Part shown: piece by piece, positions 1 to 8,219 of the stretch | Numbering within the stretch: the stretch's first letter is position 1 | Layout: the number at the start of each line of letters is the position of its first letter | Position numbers and translations under genes: made by a program | Notes under the pieces: model-generated | The model's database searches: none | The model's input: the letters and a program-made list of their open reading frames with translations, nothing else | What the model was told of the DNA's origin: nothing | Assembly (NCBI GenBank): GCA_964581815.1 | Contig: CAZORE010000018.1 | Span: 18,477-82,476, forward strand | Direction: 5' to 3' | Origin: Trebonia sp964581815 | Lineage (GTDB): Bacteria > Actinomycetota > Actinomycetes > Streptosporangiales > Streptosporangiaceae | Length of the DNA stretch: 64,000 nucleotides

Positions 1-168
1 GCCCATCTGGTCGAGTGCCTCGGCAGGCGGCTTGATGATCACGTCGATCCCGCCGTCGAGCAGGTTAAGGTCGGAGTCCGTGACCACGCACGCGATCTCT
101 ATCAGCGCGTCCTGCTCGATGTCGAGACCTGTCATCTCGCAGTCGATCCACACTAGCCGGTCGTTCAT
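1..168 (-). CDS. orn: Oligoribonuclease, 5' part only (cut by window edge)
   Basis: Oligoribonuclease is a DEDDh 3'-5' exonuclease that degrades 2-5 nt RNA fragments, including pGpG from c-di-GMP turnover. The 56 visible codons start at an ATG (168, minus strand) and open with MNDRLVWIDCEMTGLD, the characteristic Exo I motif with the metal-binding Asp and Glu (DxE in IDCEMTG). The next stretch, with ALIEIACVVTDSDL, is also typical. The reading frame stays open to base 1, so the C-terminal Exo II and Exo III motifs lie outside the window. The degenerate amidase-like gene upstream is on the same strand. Confidence 0.93.
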   Translation of the reverse strand, partial: MNDRLVWIDCEMTGLDIEQDALIEIACVVTDSDLNLLDGGIDVIIKPPAEALDQMG

Positions 169-220
169 CCAACCAGACTAAAGGCAGTTTGACCTGCTGG
201 TGCGAACGGCCTGCACCGGA

Positions 221-910
221 TCAGGCGGGAATAGCCAGCGCGGCCGCCTCGGCACGCGGCGACGGCAGGCCGCGGGCGCGCACCTGGAGCCCGTGCGGGC
301 CGGAGATGCCGGTGATCCGGTCGATCTCGATGGCGCCCGGGCCCGCGTTCTCGCAGCCGGGTACCTGCGAGGCGCCGAAGTGCCCGCCGCGCGCCCACTG
401 CACGCGGCTGCGCTGGTCGGCGAGCGCCGCCGCGGCGGCCGGCATGTCGACCCGGTACCCCTCCGGCCGCCCGGCCGGCCACCGGCGCGACACCCCCCAG
501 GAGTCGAGCCAGCTCACGATCGCCTCGATCCCCTTGAGCGTGCCGTCGGTGAACGGCTGGCCGGGATGGCCGAGCACGCCGATCTGCACGCAGACGCGTC
601 CCTCGGCGTTCACGTTGTCCGGGTTCACCCGGACGCGTCCCGGCGCCCAGTCGAGGTGGTCGGCCGCGCCGAGCGCCCGCCCGGCCCGCAGGACGGAGAT
701 GAGCTGTATGACGTTGCCGGTGACCGGGTCCCAGATGAGGTGGCACGGGCGGCGCTCGCTGATCAGTCGCTGCGCGGCCGACTGCACGGACACCGCGCCT
801 GGCGCGGTGCCGAGAGTCAGCCAGACCGCACGTGGGGCGCCGCCGATCAGGGGACCTCCGTCAGTATCCGCCCGGATGCGCCGTGCTTCCGGCATCCATG
901 CGTGTGCCAC
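221..910 (-). CDS. Degenerate PGRP/amidase-like protein of unknown function
   Basis: 229 aa starting at GTG with a GGGAGGGG Shine-Dalgarno 6 nt upstream. I see no signal peptide and no membrane segment. The order of motifs recalls type-2 N-acetylmuramoyl-L-alanine amidases and phage lysins: an IWDPVTGNVIQLI strand, a NAEGRVCVQIGVLG core, WLDSWGVSRRWPAG, and GGHFGASQVPG in place of the amidase GHxGHxQVP motif. The His that normally follows the glycine is Ala here, so zinc-dependent amidase activity is doubtful. It is encoded just upstream of orn on the same strand. Fold assignment is by eye and uncertain; 'hypothetical protein' is the safe name. Confidence 0.7.
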   Translation of the reverse strand: MAHAWMPEARRIRADTDGGPLIGGAPRAVWLTLGTAPGAVSVQSAAQRLISERRPCHLIWDPVTGNVIQLISVLRAGRALGAADHLDWAPGRVRVNPDNVNAEGRVCVQIGVLGHPGQPFTDGTLKGIEAIVSWLDSWGVSRRWPAGRPEGYRVDMPAAAAALADQRSRVQWARGGHFGASQVPGCENAGPGAIEIDRITGISGPHGLQVRARGLPSPRAEAAALAIPA

Positions 911-1089
911 GGCTTTCCCCTCCCAATAGGTCTAGACCCTGAAGGCCGCAGATATCTCTCACTTACTTACGCCTGCGACACTGAATAGTCCATAGGGAGT
1001 ACGGGAATCAGGCGATGAGACATGGAACGGGGAGGAAACGGCAGGCGCCACGCATAACACGCAACACTCGTAGCACAGGGTAAAAAGCC

Positions 1090-1626
1090 CTAGCGGGCCG
1101 CGGCGCGTGACTTGAAGTACGCGCTCGACTCCCCCCGCCAGAGCAGGATGGCCGCGGTCGCGCCGATGATCCAGAGCGCGAGCGTGACGACGATGAACAC
1201 GATCTCGAGCACCGTGACGGTCTCGCCGCCCCGCAGCCCGTTGACGATGCTCCAGGCGTCGATCGTGGAAAGGACGGCGAGGGCCGTGGCGACCCACCTG
1301 GCCCACCCGCGCCCCGCGCGGTTCATCCGGGCCATCAGCACCCAGACCACCACCTGGAGCACGTAGATGACGAGCGTGTAGACGACGCTGCCGGTGAGCT
1401 CCCCGCTGGTGAGCTTCTTTCCGCTTGAGTCGGTAAGCGCGTTCTTGTCGGCGATCGTCGCGATGACGAGGAACACGCCCACGAGAGCGGTAAGGGCGCC
1501 GCCGGAGAGCATCAGCCGGACGGCCCTGCGCACCGGGCCGGGTACGTCCGAGTCATCCGGGACGCTGCCGGTAAGCTTCTTCTCGAGGCCGCCGAGTGCC
1601 GACTGGCCTGAGGATGTCTTCAACAT
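1090..1626 (-). CDS. Four-helix membrane protein, function unknown
   Basis: 178 aa. A polar N-terminal stretch of about 38 residues is followed by four hydrophobic segments: near 40-60 (GGALTALVGVFLVIATIA), 80-98 (VVYTLVIYVLQVVVWVLMA), 108-125 (WVATALAVLSTIDAWSIV) and 138-162 (TVLEIVFIVVTLALWIIGATAAILL). A basic tail (YFKSRAAAR) should be cytoplasmic. The extracytoplasmic loop after the first helix contains DSSGKKLTSGEL. No catalytic motif is visible. Similar small membrane proteins with polar heads are common in actinomycetes, but I recognise no named family. It is separated from its neighbours by about 180 and 280 bp. Confidence 0.75.
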   Translation of the reverse strand: MLKTSSGQSALGGLEKKLTGSVPDDSDVPGPVRRAVRLMLSGGALTALVGVFLVIATIADKNALTDSSGKKLTSGELTGSVVYTLVIYVLQVVVWVLMARMNRAGRGWARWVATALAVLSTIDAWSIVNGLRGGETVTVLEIVFIVVTLALWIIGATAAILLWRGESSAYFKSRAAAR

Positions 1627-1906
1627 TGGGGTGCCCTAACGTGACGCGCCGACGAACGAAGCATAGTTGCTGACTGGCCTCGCCCGGCGCGCAGCCCGGG
1701 TGACACCCAGTGCCCTATTGTCCCTGACGTTCTTAGTATTCGCAGACGCTCGTATACCGACACAGAGCGCGATATCATTCCTGACGTCATCACCGCGTGC
1801 ATGTGCGGATTGCTCGTGCAAGTGTCGCGTGCAGGCGCCCTGGTGATGCAGAAGCGCTGGTGAATGGGGAACGCCAGCCTGTCGGAACGCTGAGGAGGGG
1901 ACCGCG

Positions 1907-2788
1907 TTGAGTGGTAATGCGCCTGGGGGCGCTGCTCCCGTAGGCGGTCCCACCGTGCTCAGGATGCTCCTTGGTGCACAGCTTAGGCGACTTCGCGAGC
2001 GCGCGACCATCTCACGCGATGACGCCGGCTACTACATTCGTGCCTCGGGGTCGAAGATCAGCCGGATGGAACTCGGCCGGGTCTCCTTCAAAGAACGCGA
2101 CGTCACCGACCTTCTCGAGTACTACGGCGTTACCGACCCGGCCGAACGGGAGAAGCTGGTCCAGCTCACCCGGGAAGCGAACGCCCTCCCGTGGTACCAG
2201 AAGTTTCAGGATGTGGTCCCCGACTGGTTCCACGTCTTCGTCGGCCTCGAGGAGGCCGCGCAGCTCATCCGCGTCTACGAGGTCCAGTTCGTGCCCGGCC
2301 TGCTGCAGACCGAGGAGTACGCGCGCGCCATCATCATGCAGGGCGCGCCCGGCGTGGACCCGGACGAGGTGGAGCGCCGGGTGGCGCTGCGGATGGGCCG
2401 GCAGCAGCTGCTGACGCGGGACAACCCGCCGCGCTACTGGGTGATCATGGACGAGGCGGCGCTGCGCCGCCCGATGGGCGGCCGCGACGTGCACTTCGCG
2501 CAGCTCGAGCGGCTGATCGACCTAGTCGGCGAGCCGAACATCACCCTGCAGGTCATGCCGTTCAGGTACGGTGGCCACGCGGCCGACGGCGGCGCGTTCA
2601 CCATCATGCGGTTCCCGGAGACGGACCTGCCCGACGTGGTTTACATGGAGTACCTGACCGGCGCGCACTACATCGACAAGCCGGAAGAAGTCGAGCGCTA
2701 CGCCGCGGTGATGGAGCGCCTCTCGGTCGCAGGCACCTCACCCGACCGGACCAGGGAGATCCTGGCCGGGATGCTGAAGGAGATCTAA
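1907..2788 (+). CDS. XRE-type helix-turn-helix regulator with DUF5753 domain
   Basis: 293 aa from a TTG start; GAGGAGGGG lies 6 nt upstream and no ATG or GTG fits better. Residues about 20-75 form a helix-turn-helix (LLGAQLRRLRERATISRDDAGYYI...SKISRMELGR), typical of actinobacterial XRE regulators. The rest matches the DUF5753 putative sensor domain (PDWFHVFVGLEEAAQLIRVYEVQFVPGLLQTEEYARA, then VMDEAALRRPMGG and LPDVVYMEYLTGA). Such proteins are usually paired with a small DUF397 protein, and the DUF397 gene follows after 6 bp, so the two should be cotranscribed. Family members such as BldB/WhiJ-associated pairs influence development in Streptomyces; the targets here are unknown. Confidence 0.9.
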   Translation: MSGNAPGGAAPVGGPTVLRMLLGAQLRRLRERATISRDDAGYYIRASGSKISRMELGRVSFKERDVTDLLEYYGVTDPAEREKLVQLTREANALPWYQKFQDVVPDWFHVFVGLEEAAQLIRVYEVQFVPGLLQTEEYARAIIMQGAPGVDPDEVERRVALRMGRQQLLTRDNPPRYWVIMDEAALRRPMGGRDVHFAQLERLIDLVGEPNITLQVMPFRYGGHAADGGAFTIMRFPETDLPDVVYMEYLTGAHYIDKPEEVERYAAVMERLSVAGTSPDRTREILAGMLKEI

Positions 2789-2794
2789 GGGCCG

Positions 2795-3040
2795 ATGCCA
2801 GACGAGGCCAGCACGGGCGAGATCTACAACGGAATGCCCGCCGGCGAGCTGCCCGACCTGCAGTGGCGGCTGGCAGGCGGCACAGAGGCCGGCGTCGAGA
2901 TGGCCAGGCTGCCCGACGGGCAAATCGCGGTCCGCAACGCGGCCGACCCCGGCGGCCCCGCGCTCATCTACACCAGGGCAGAGATAGAGGCCCTCATCGG
3001 CGGCGCGCAGGACGGCGACTTCGACGCCCTCTTGTCATGA
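2795..3040 (+). CDS. DUF397 domain protein (partner of the XRE regulator)
   Basis: 81 aa. The core LQWRLAGGTEAGVEMARLPDGQIAVRNAADPGGPALIYTRAEIEALIGG is a DUF397 domain; the 'VAVRDSKDPGGPxLxFTxxEW' signature is recognisable, although the usual Trp near the start of the domain is embedded in QWRL. It begins 6 bp after the regulator stop. DUF397 proteins work with XRE/DUF5753 partners in actinomycetes, possibly as antitoxin-like or co-regulatory modules; this is known from family context, not from this sequence. The C-terminus ends in an acidic stretch (QDGDFDALLS). Confidence 0.88.
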   Translation: MPDEASTGEIYNGMPAGELPDLQWRLAGGTEAGVEMARLPDGQIAVRNAADPGGPALIYTRAEIEALIGGAQDGDFDALLS

Positions 3041-3097
3041 CCCCTTCCTGAGGACTTCCTGCCCGTCGTGCCCAGGTGGGTGTGGTAACTGTGGACC

Positions 3098-3958
3098 GTG
3101 ACCTCGGATAGCTCGCAATTGTCTGCGGCCGAAGAAGATCAAGAGCCATCATCCCGAACGAGGGCGTGGCTCCGTCTGACCCGGCCCGATGACAGTCCCG
3201 AGCTGTCCTGGCGCGACCGGGTGCTGCTCCGCTGGGAGATCGTCGCGGTCTTCGCGGTCTCGCTCGGCGCCAGCGGCCTCTACGCGTTCGTCTCGCTGAT
3301 CGGCTCGCTGACCGCGCGCCACGCGCTGTCCTCGCAGTCGGTGACGCTGAACGGCTCGGCGGCGCCGGGCCGCCCGCTGCTCGACCTTTTCCTGCAGCTG
3401 ACCTCGCTCGCGACCACCGCCGCGCCGGTGATCCTCGCGTTCTACCTGCTCGCCCGCTCTGGCGACGGCGCAAAGTCGATCGGCGTGGACCTCACCCAGC
3501 CGCTGCGCGACTTCCTGCGCGGCGCGGCGCTGGCGGCGCTGATCGGTGGCAGCGGCCTCGGCCTGTACTTCATCGCCTACAAGTCGGGCATCGCGCTGAA
3601 CGTCGTCGCGGAGAACGAGCCCGCGATCTGGTGGCGCTACCCGGTGCTGCTGCTGTCCGCGCTGCAGAACGGCGTGCTCGAAGAGGTCCTCGTCACCGGC
3701 TACCTGCTGACCCGGCTGCGCAAGCTCGGCGTCCGCCCGGAGTACGCGATCTTGATAAGCGCGACGCTGCGCGGCTCGTACCACCTGTACCAGGGCTTCG
3801 GCGGCTTCCTCGGCAACGCGGTCATGGGGGTCATCTTCGGCACCTTGTTCCTGCGCTGGCGCCGGGTGACGCCGATGATCATCGCCCACACACTCATCGA
3901 CGCGGTGGCTTTCATCGGCTACGCGCTGCTCGTCGGCCACGTTTCCTGGCTGGTATAG
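3098..3958 (+). CDS. CPBP-family intramembrane metalloprotease
   Basis: 286 aa membrane protein with about eight hydrophobic stretches. The CPBP (Abi) motifs are in order: the glutamate pair in NGVLEEVLVTGYLLTRLRKLG (about 195-210), then RGSYHLYQGFGGFLGNAVMGVIFG containing the first His, and AHTLIDAVAFIGYALL containing the second His. In Rce1-type proteases these Glu and His residues form the metal site. Members act on prenylated proteins or are linked to bacteriocin immunity; the substrate here is unknown. The N-terminal 45 residues are polar. The GTG start is used; there is 57 bp after the DUF397 gene, so readthrough is possible. Confidence 0.87.
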   Translation: MTSDSSQLSAAEEDQEPSSRTRAWLRLTRPDDSPELSWRDRVLLRWEIVAVFAVSLGASGLYAFVSLIGSLTARHALSSQSVTLNGSAAPGRPLLDLFLQLTSLATTAAPVILAFYLLARSGDGAKSIGVDLTQPLRDFLRGAALAALIGGSGLGLYFIAYKSGIALNVVAENEPAIWWRYPVLLLSALQNGVLEEVLVTGYLLTRLRKLGVRPEYAILISATLRGSYHLYQGFGGFLGNAVMGVIFGTLFLRWRRVTPMIIAHTLIDAVAFIGYALLVGHVSWLV

Positions 3959-4076
3959 GCTTCCGCGCACCACGTCCCAGGTTTCACGTCAGTATCAGAG
4001 GCTGCCTTGACGGTCCCCGGAATGTATCGTTATCGTGTCGCGTCAGTCACATGGTGAATAGCTGAGAAAGAGTCCT

Positions 4077-4943
4077 GTGGCCACTCATTCAGCTCCCCGA
4101 GCCGCGCAAGGACCCGAGGAGCACGTGCCGCCGGCATCCGCCCCTGGGGCGGAGGGCGCTCGCCGGGTGCTCGCCGTTCTTCAGGCTTTCTCGCCTCGCC
4201 AGCACACGCTGACGGCCAGGGAACTGGCCGAGATCACCGCCATACCGCTCCCCAGCATGTACCGCTATATCGCGCTGCTGCGTGACACCGGCCTGCTAAT
4301 CGGCGACGACCGCGGCGCGTATCACCTGTCGCCGCGGCTCATCTCGCTTGCCCGCGCCGCCGAGGCCGCCGAGACGCTCATCGAGCTCGCCGACCCGGTC
4401 ATGCGCGACCTGGTCAGTGAGTGCGGCGAGACGGTGATCTTCGTCCGCCTGATATCCCGGGTCCCGGTGTGCGTGCACCGGGTCGAGTCGGAGCATCACC
4501 TGCGCGCCACGTTCGAGCCGGGCCAGACGCTGCCGCTGCTGCGCGGCGCGAGCGGCCAGGTGCTGCTCGCCGGCCTGCCGGAACGGGTGCGCCGCGAGTA
4601 CCTCGCCCCGCTCGCGCAGGCCGACCAGGCGGCAGCCGGCCGGCTCGAGGAGTCCGTCGCCCGGGTGGCCGCCCGTGGCTGGGCGACGAGCGAGGAGGAG
4701 ATCGACCGCGGCGTCTGGGCCGCCTCGGCGGCCGTGACGGACGGGCAGCGCACGATTGCCGCGCTTACCGTGCCGTCCCCGCTGGTGCGCAGCCCGGTCG
4801 CGTCACAGGAACGGCTGCTCGGCCAGGTCCGCGCCGCGGCGGCCCGGCTCAGCCGGCTCATCGAGAGCACCATCAGGCCCCCGGGTGACCGCTCCCTCGC
4901 GCCCCCCGAGGCGGAACTCTCCGAGGACGGCCAGCCCTCATGA
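4077..4943 (+). CDS. IclR-family transcriptional regulator
   Basis: 288 aa from GTG. A roughly 25-residue Pro/Ala-rich leader precedes a winged helix-turn-helix at about 30-90 (VLAVLQAFSPRQHTLTARELAEITAIPLPSMYRYIALLRDTGLL), followed by the IclR effector-binding domain (MRDLVSECGETVIFVRL, LPLLRGASGQVLLAGLP, ARGWATSEEEIDRGVWAASAAV, IAALTVPSPLVRS). These regulators bind small carboxylic acids and control adjacent catabolic genes as tetramers. The peptide-amidase-like gene 350 bp downstream on the same strand is the most likely target; that link is inference. The last 25 residues are acidic and non-conserved. Confidence 0.9.
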   Translation: MATHSAPRAAQGPEEHVPPASAPGAEGARRVLAVLQAFSPRQHTLTARELAEITAIPLPSMYRYIALLRDTGLLIGDDRGAYHLSPRLISLARAAEAAETLIELADPVMRDLVSECGETVIFVRLISRVPVCVHRVESEHHLRATFEPGQTLPLLRGASGQVLLAGLPERVRREYLAPLAQADQAAAGRLEESVARVAARGWATSEEEIDRGVWAASAAVTDGQRTIAALTVPSPLVRSPVASQERLLGQVRAAAARLSRLIESTIRPPGDRSLAPPEAELSEDGQPS

Positions 4944-5295
4944 CCAAGAATGAGACTGGCGCGAACCAATGATGCTGATTAGCCTTGATTAAGTGCGTGC
5001 TGCCACGGTGGCGTGGGTCACCGAGCGCATCTGACGTCTTCCCGCCCACTGTCGCAATTGCGAACAATCTCGTGATTGCGCCCGGTTTCTGGGGCTATGA
5101 GACTGAAAAGGTTTCGTGCGCTGAGCCGGGTGGCACACCGGCGGAGCTGCGATGATCGCTTGCCCAGCCGGGGTACTGTAACCTCCAGCGGGTCAGCCGG
5201 CAGTCAAAGGCCTGCACCTGATTTAGCGACCTCTTAACGCATTTAGGGCGCGCTATACGGTTACGTAATCGCTATTCAGCCGTTATCCTGCCGGC
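4944..5295. other. 352-bp intergenic region between the IclR regulator and the amidase
   Basis: No gene is visible. The stretch is clearly more A+T-rich than its surroundings. It holds a 12-bp perfect palindrome, TCGCAATTGCGA (5052-5063), a short inverted repeat CAATC-tcgt-GATTG just after it, and an 8-bp palindrome TTACGTAA (5261-5268) about 28 bp before the amidase start. The hexamer ATTTAG is repeated 20 bp apart (5221 and 5241). The palindromes are candidate IclR-type operators; no convincing -35/-10 pair could be fixed. Confidence 0.4.
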
Positions 5296-6858
5296 ATGCC
5301 GGATTTCCAGAGTTCGCCCAGACCCCGCGAGCTTCTTGGCGTAAGTACCGACTTCGCATCGTCCCCGGTGGCCGAGCTGCGTCAGGCGATGGCCGCTGAC
5401 CGCCTCACGGCGACGGCGCTCGCCAGGCAATGCCTCGACCGTATTACCGACGTCAACCCCGCGCTGCGCGCCGTGATCGCGGTGTGCCCGGATGCCCTTG
5501 ACCAGGCGGCCGCCAGCGATGCCGCGTGGCGGGCGAGCCAGCCGCGCGGTCCCCTGGAGGGGATCCCGGTCCTGATCAAGGACAACATCCAGGTGGCCGG
5601 GCTGCCCGCCACGGCGGGCTCGCCGGCGCTGCTCGGGGCACGGCCACCGGACGCGTTCATCGTCTCGCGGCTGCGCGCGGCCGGCGCGGTCATCGTGGCG
5701 AAGGCCAACCTGTCGGAGTGGGCGAACTTCCGGTCGACCCGCTCGGTGAGCGGCTGGTCGACGCTCGGCGGCCAGACCGCGAACCCGTACGCGCTCGACC
5801 GCAACCCGTCCGGGTCGAGTTCGGGCTCGGCGGCCGGCCTGTCCGCGGGCTTCGCGCCCCTCGCCGTCGGGACAGAGACGGACGGCTCGATCGTCTCACC
5901 GTCGAGCGCCTGCGGCGTGGTCGGCATTAAGCCGACCCTCGGCCTGGTCAGTCGGGGCGGCATCGTCCCGCTCTCGCTGGCGCAAGACTGCGCGGGCCCG
6001 ATGGCCACCACGGTGGCGGACGCGGCGGCGCTGCTTTCCGTGCTCGCCGCCGCCGATCCGGAGGACAGCGCGGCCGACCACCCGGGCGACTACGTCGACT
6101 ACGCCGCGTTCCTCGACCGCGGCGCGCTTGACGGGGCGCGGATCGGCGTCTGGCGGGTAGCGTCGGCAGGCGCGGACGCCGCCACCGAGGCACTACTCGA
6201 CGCGGCGGTGGACTGCCTGGGCAACCTCGGCGCCACGGTGATCGACCCGGTCGACCTGCCCAACATCGAGAAGGTAACCGAGCCGGAGTTCGACGCGCTG
6301 AACTACGAGTTCAAGCACGGGATCAACGCCTACCTCGACTACCTGGCGGCGTTCGCCGACCACTCCGCCATGGAGCTGCCGGGAACGCTGTCGGACCTGA
6401 TCGACTTCAACAAGCGGAATGCCGACTGGGTTCTCGCCCGGTTCGGGCAGGAGATCTTCCTCGCGGCGGACGCGACGAGCGGCGACCTGGACGACCCGGT
6501 GTACCTGGAGCTGCGCGCCGCGGCGCGCTCACTGGCCAGGAACGCGGTGGAAACTCCGACGCTCGAGCACAACCTCGACGCGATCTTCTCGCTCACCGCC
6601 AACCCGGCCTGGCTGACCGACTACGTCCTCGGCGACCACTCGGTCTTCGGCACGTCGCGGCCCGGTGCGGTGTCCGGCTGGCCGGCGATCAGTGTCCCGT
6701 TCGGCTACGTCCACGGCCTCCCGGTCGGCGTCTCGTTCCTCGGCCCCCGCTGGAGCGAGCCCCGCCTCATCGGCCTCGCCTACGCCTTCGAGCAGGCAAC
6801 GCAGGCGCGCCGGGCCCCGGCGCTGCTCCCAACCACCGGCGAGGAGGGCAGCTCGTAG
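5296..6858 (+). CDS. Amidase-signature hydrolase, peptide-amidase-like
   Basis: 520 aa amidase-signature enzyme that should hydrolyse a C-N amide bond through a Ser-cisSer-Lys triad. Visible elements are Lys95 in PVLIKDNIQV, the NLSEWANFRS block (139-148), the Ser/Gly loop PSGSSSGSAAG (171-181) with the bridging Ser, and the nucleophile Ser198 in GTETDGSIV. The NLSEWANFR and GTETDGSI versions of the motifs match peptide amidases of the Stenotrophomonas Pam type better than GatA, so it is probably a stand-alone amidase, not the tRNA amidotransferase subunit. No signal peptide is seen. It follows an IclR regulator on the same strand and precedes psuG by 30 bp. Confidence 0.9.
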   Translation: MPDFQSSPRPRELLGVSTDFASSPVAELRQAMAADRLTATALARQCLDRITDVNPALRAVIAVCPDALDQAAASDAAWRASQPRGPLEGIPVLIKDNIQVAGLPATAGSPALLGARPPDAFIVSRLRAAGAVIVAKANLSEWANFRSTRSVSGWSTLGGQTANPYALDRNPSGSSSGSAAGLSAGFAPLAVGTETDGSIVSPSSACGVVGIKPTLGLVSRGGIVPLSLAQDCAGPMATTVADAAALLSVLAAADPEDSAADHPGDYVDYAAFLDRGALDGARIGVWRVASAGADAATEALLDAAVDCLGNLGATVIDPVDLPNIEKVTEPEFDALNYEFKHGINAYLDYLAAFADHSAMELPGTLSDLIDFNKRNADWVLARFGQEIFLAADATSGDLDDPVYLELRAAARSLARNAVETPTLEHNLDAIFSLTANPAWLTDYVLGDHSVFGTSRPGAVSGWPAISVPFGYVHGLPVGVSFLGPRWSEPRLIGLAYAFEQATQARRAPALLPTTGEEGSS

Positions 6859-6888
6859 TCCTGGCCGCCGGGACGGTAATCTCGGCTC

Positions 6889-7803
6889 ATGCCTCAGGTG
6901 CCAGAGCTGTCACGCGCGGTCAGGGAAGCCCTGGACGCCGGGCGCCCGGTGGTGGCGCTTGAGTCGACGATCATCTCGCACGGCCTGCCGCGGCCGGGCA
7001 ACCTCGATGCCGCCAGGTCGTTCGAGTCGCTGCTCGCCGACAGCGGGGTGACCCCGGCCACGGTCGCCGTCATCGACGGGGTGCCCAAGGCCGGCCTCAG
7101 CGACGCCGAGCTCGAGCGAATCGCCCTGGACGCGAGCGTTATCAAGGTGAGCAGCCGCGACCTCGGGCTCGCCATGGCCGCCAAGCGGACCGCGGGCACC
7201 ACGGTCGCGGCCACGTCCGTGCTCGCGGCGCGGGCCGGGATCCGGGTGTTCGCCACCGGCGGCCTTGGCGGCGTGCACCGCGGCTTCGCCGAGACACCGG
7301 ACGAGTCAGCCGACCTCAGCGTGCTGTCCCGCACCCCGGTCACCGTGGTCAGCGCGGGCGTGAAGTCGATCCTGGACATTCCGGCGACCCTGGAGCGCCT
7401 GGAAACCCTCGGGGTCGCGGTCGTCGGGTACCGCACCAACCGCTTCCCCGCCTTCTACCTCACCGACTCCGGCCAGGAGCTTGACTGGCGCCTAGACTCG
7501 CCCGGCGAGGTCGCGGCAGTCATGGCGGCCAGGGACGCGCTCGGTGACACCTCCGCGCTGCTCGTGGCGAACCCGCTGCCGGCGGACAAGCAGCTCGACC
7601 CGGCCGTGCACGACCGGGCGCTCGACGGCGCGCTCCGGGCCGCCGAGTCGGCCGGCGTCCGTGGCAAGGCCGTCACCCCGTACCTGCTCGCGCACATGCA
7701 ACGGGTGACCGAGGGCGCGAGCGTCGCCGTCAACCTGGCCGTGGCCCATGGCAACATCGCCCTGGCCGCCCAGGTCGCGCTCGCCTGGTCCGCCCGCGGA
7801 TAA
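6889..7803 (+). CDS. psuG: Pseudouridine-5'-phosphate glycosidase
   Basis: 304 aa, full length for the family. PsuG reversibly cleaves pseudouridine 5'-phosphate to uracil and ribose 5-phosphate using a Mn-dependent, lysine-based mechanism. Characteristic segments are VVALESTIISHGLPRPGNL (start of domain), VAVIDGVPKAGL, KVSSRDLGLAMAAKRTAGTTVAATSVLAARAGIRVFATGGLGGVHR, VVSAGVKSILDIPATLERLETLGVAVVGY, and the C-terminal AVTPYLLAHMQRVTEGASVAVNLAVAHGN. It lies 30 bp after the amidase and may be read from the same transcript. The kinase partner psuK, often adjacent or fused, is not present in this window. Confidence 0.95.
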   Translation: MPQVPELSRAVREALDAGRPVVALESTIISHGLPRPGNLDAARSFESLLADSGVTPATVAVIDGVPKAGLSDAELERIALDASVIKVSSRDLGLAMAAKRTAGTTVAATSVLAARAGIRVFATGGLGGVHRGFAETPDESADLSVLSRTPVTVVSAGVKSILDIPATLERLETLGVAVVGYRTNRFPAFYLTDSGQELDWRLDSPGEVAAVMAARDALGDTSALLVANPLPADKQLDPAVHDRALDGALRAAESAGVRGKAVTPYLLAHMQRVTEGASVAVNLAVAHGNIALAAQVALAWSARG

Positions 7804-7889
7804 CCGCGCCATCGCGTCGGCAGTGCCGTAAGCGAGGTAACCTAGCCCGGACGGCGGCGACCAGCCGCCGCGGCAGGAGCGGCTGATTC

Positions 7890-8219
7890 ATGAGTGATAA
7901 CGCGGCACAGGTCATACCGGTCGTCGTGGAGCTGCCCGCCGAGATCGACGTGACCAATTCAGATCAGGTCTACCAGCAACTCATCAGTGCCCTCGCGCCC
8001 AACATAAACACCGTGGTCGCGGACATGACCGCGACGATATTCTGCGACTCCTCCGGGGTGCACGCGATCATGCACGCCTTCGAGACCGCGGGCGCGCGCG
8101 ACGTCCGGCTGAGGCTGGCCATTTCCCCGGGCACCTCGGTCAACCGCGTGCTCCAGCTGATCGGCGTCGGCCGCCTGGTGCCGGTCTACCCGAGCCTTGA
8201 GGAAGCGCTCGCCGTCTAG
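7890..8219 (+). CDS. STAS-domain anti-sigma factor antagonist (RsbV/SpoIIAA-like)
   Basis: 109 aa, a single STAS domain. The phosphorylatable serine sits in the canonical FCDSSGVHAI motif. In partner switching such proteins, when dephosphorylated by a PP2C phosphatase, sequester a RsbW-type anti-sigma kinase. AGGAG is placed 12 nt before the ATG. The stop codon overlaps that of the convergent REC-GAF-PP2C gene on a shared CTAG tetranucleotide (8216-8219). It is therefore end to end with, but transcribed opposite to, the signalling operon, and is a plausible substrate of the phosphatase encoded there (inference). Confidence 0.92.
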   Translation: MSDNAAQVIPVVVELPAEIDVTNSDQVYQQLISALAPNINTVVADMTATIFCDSSGVHAIMHAFETAGARDVRLRLAISPGTSVNRVLQLIGVGRLVPVYPSLEEALAV

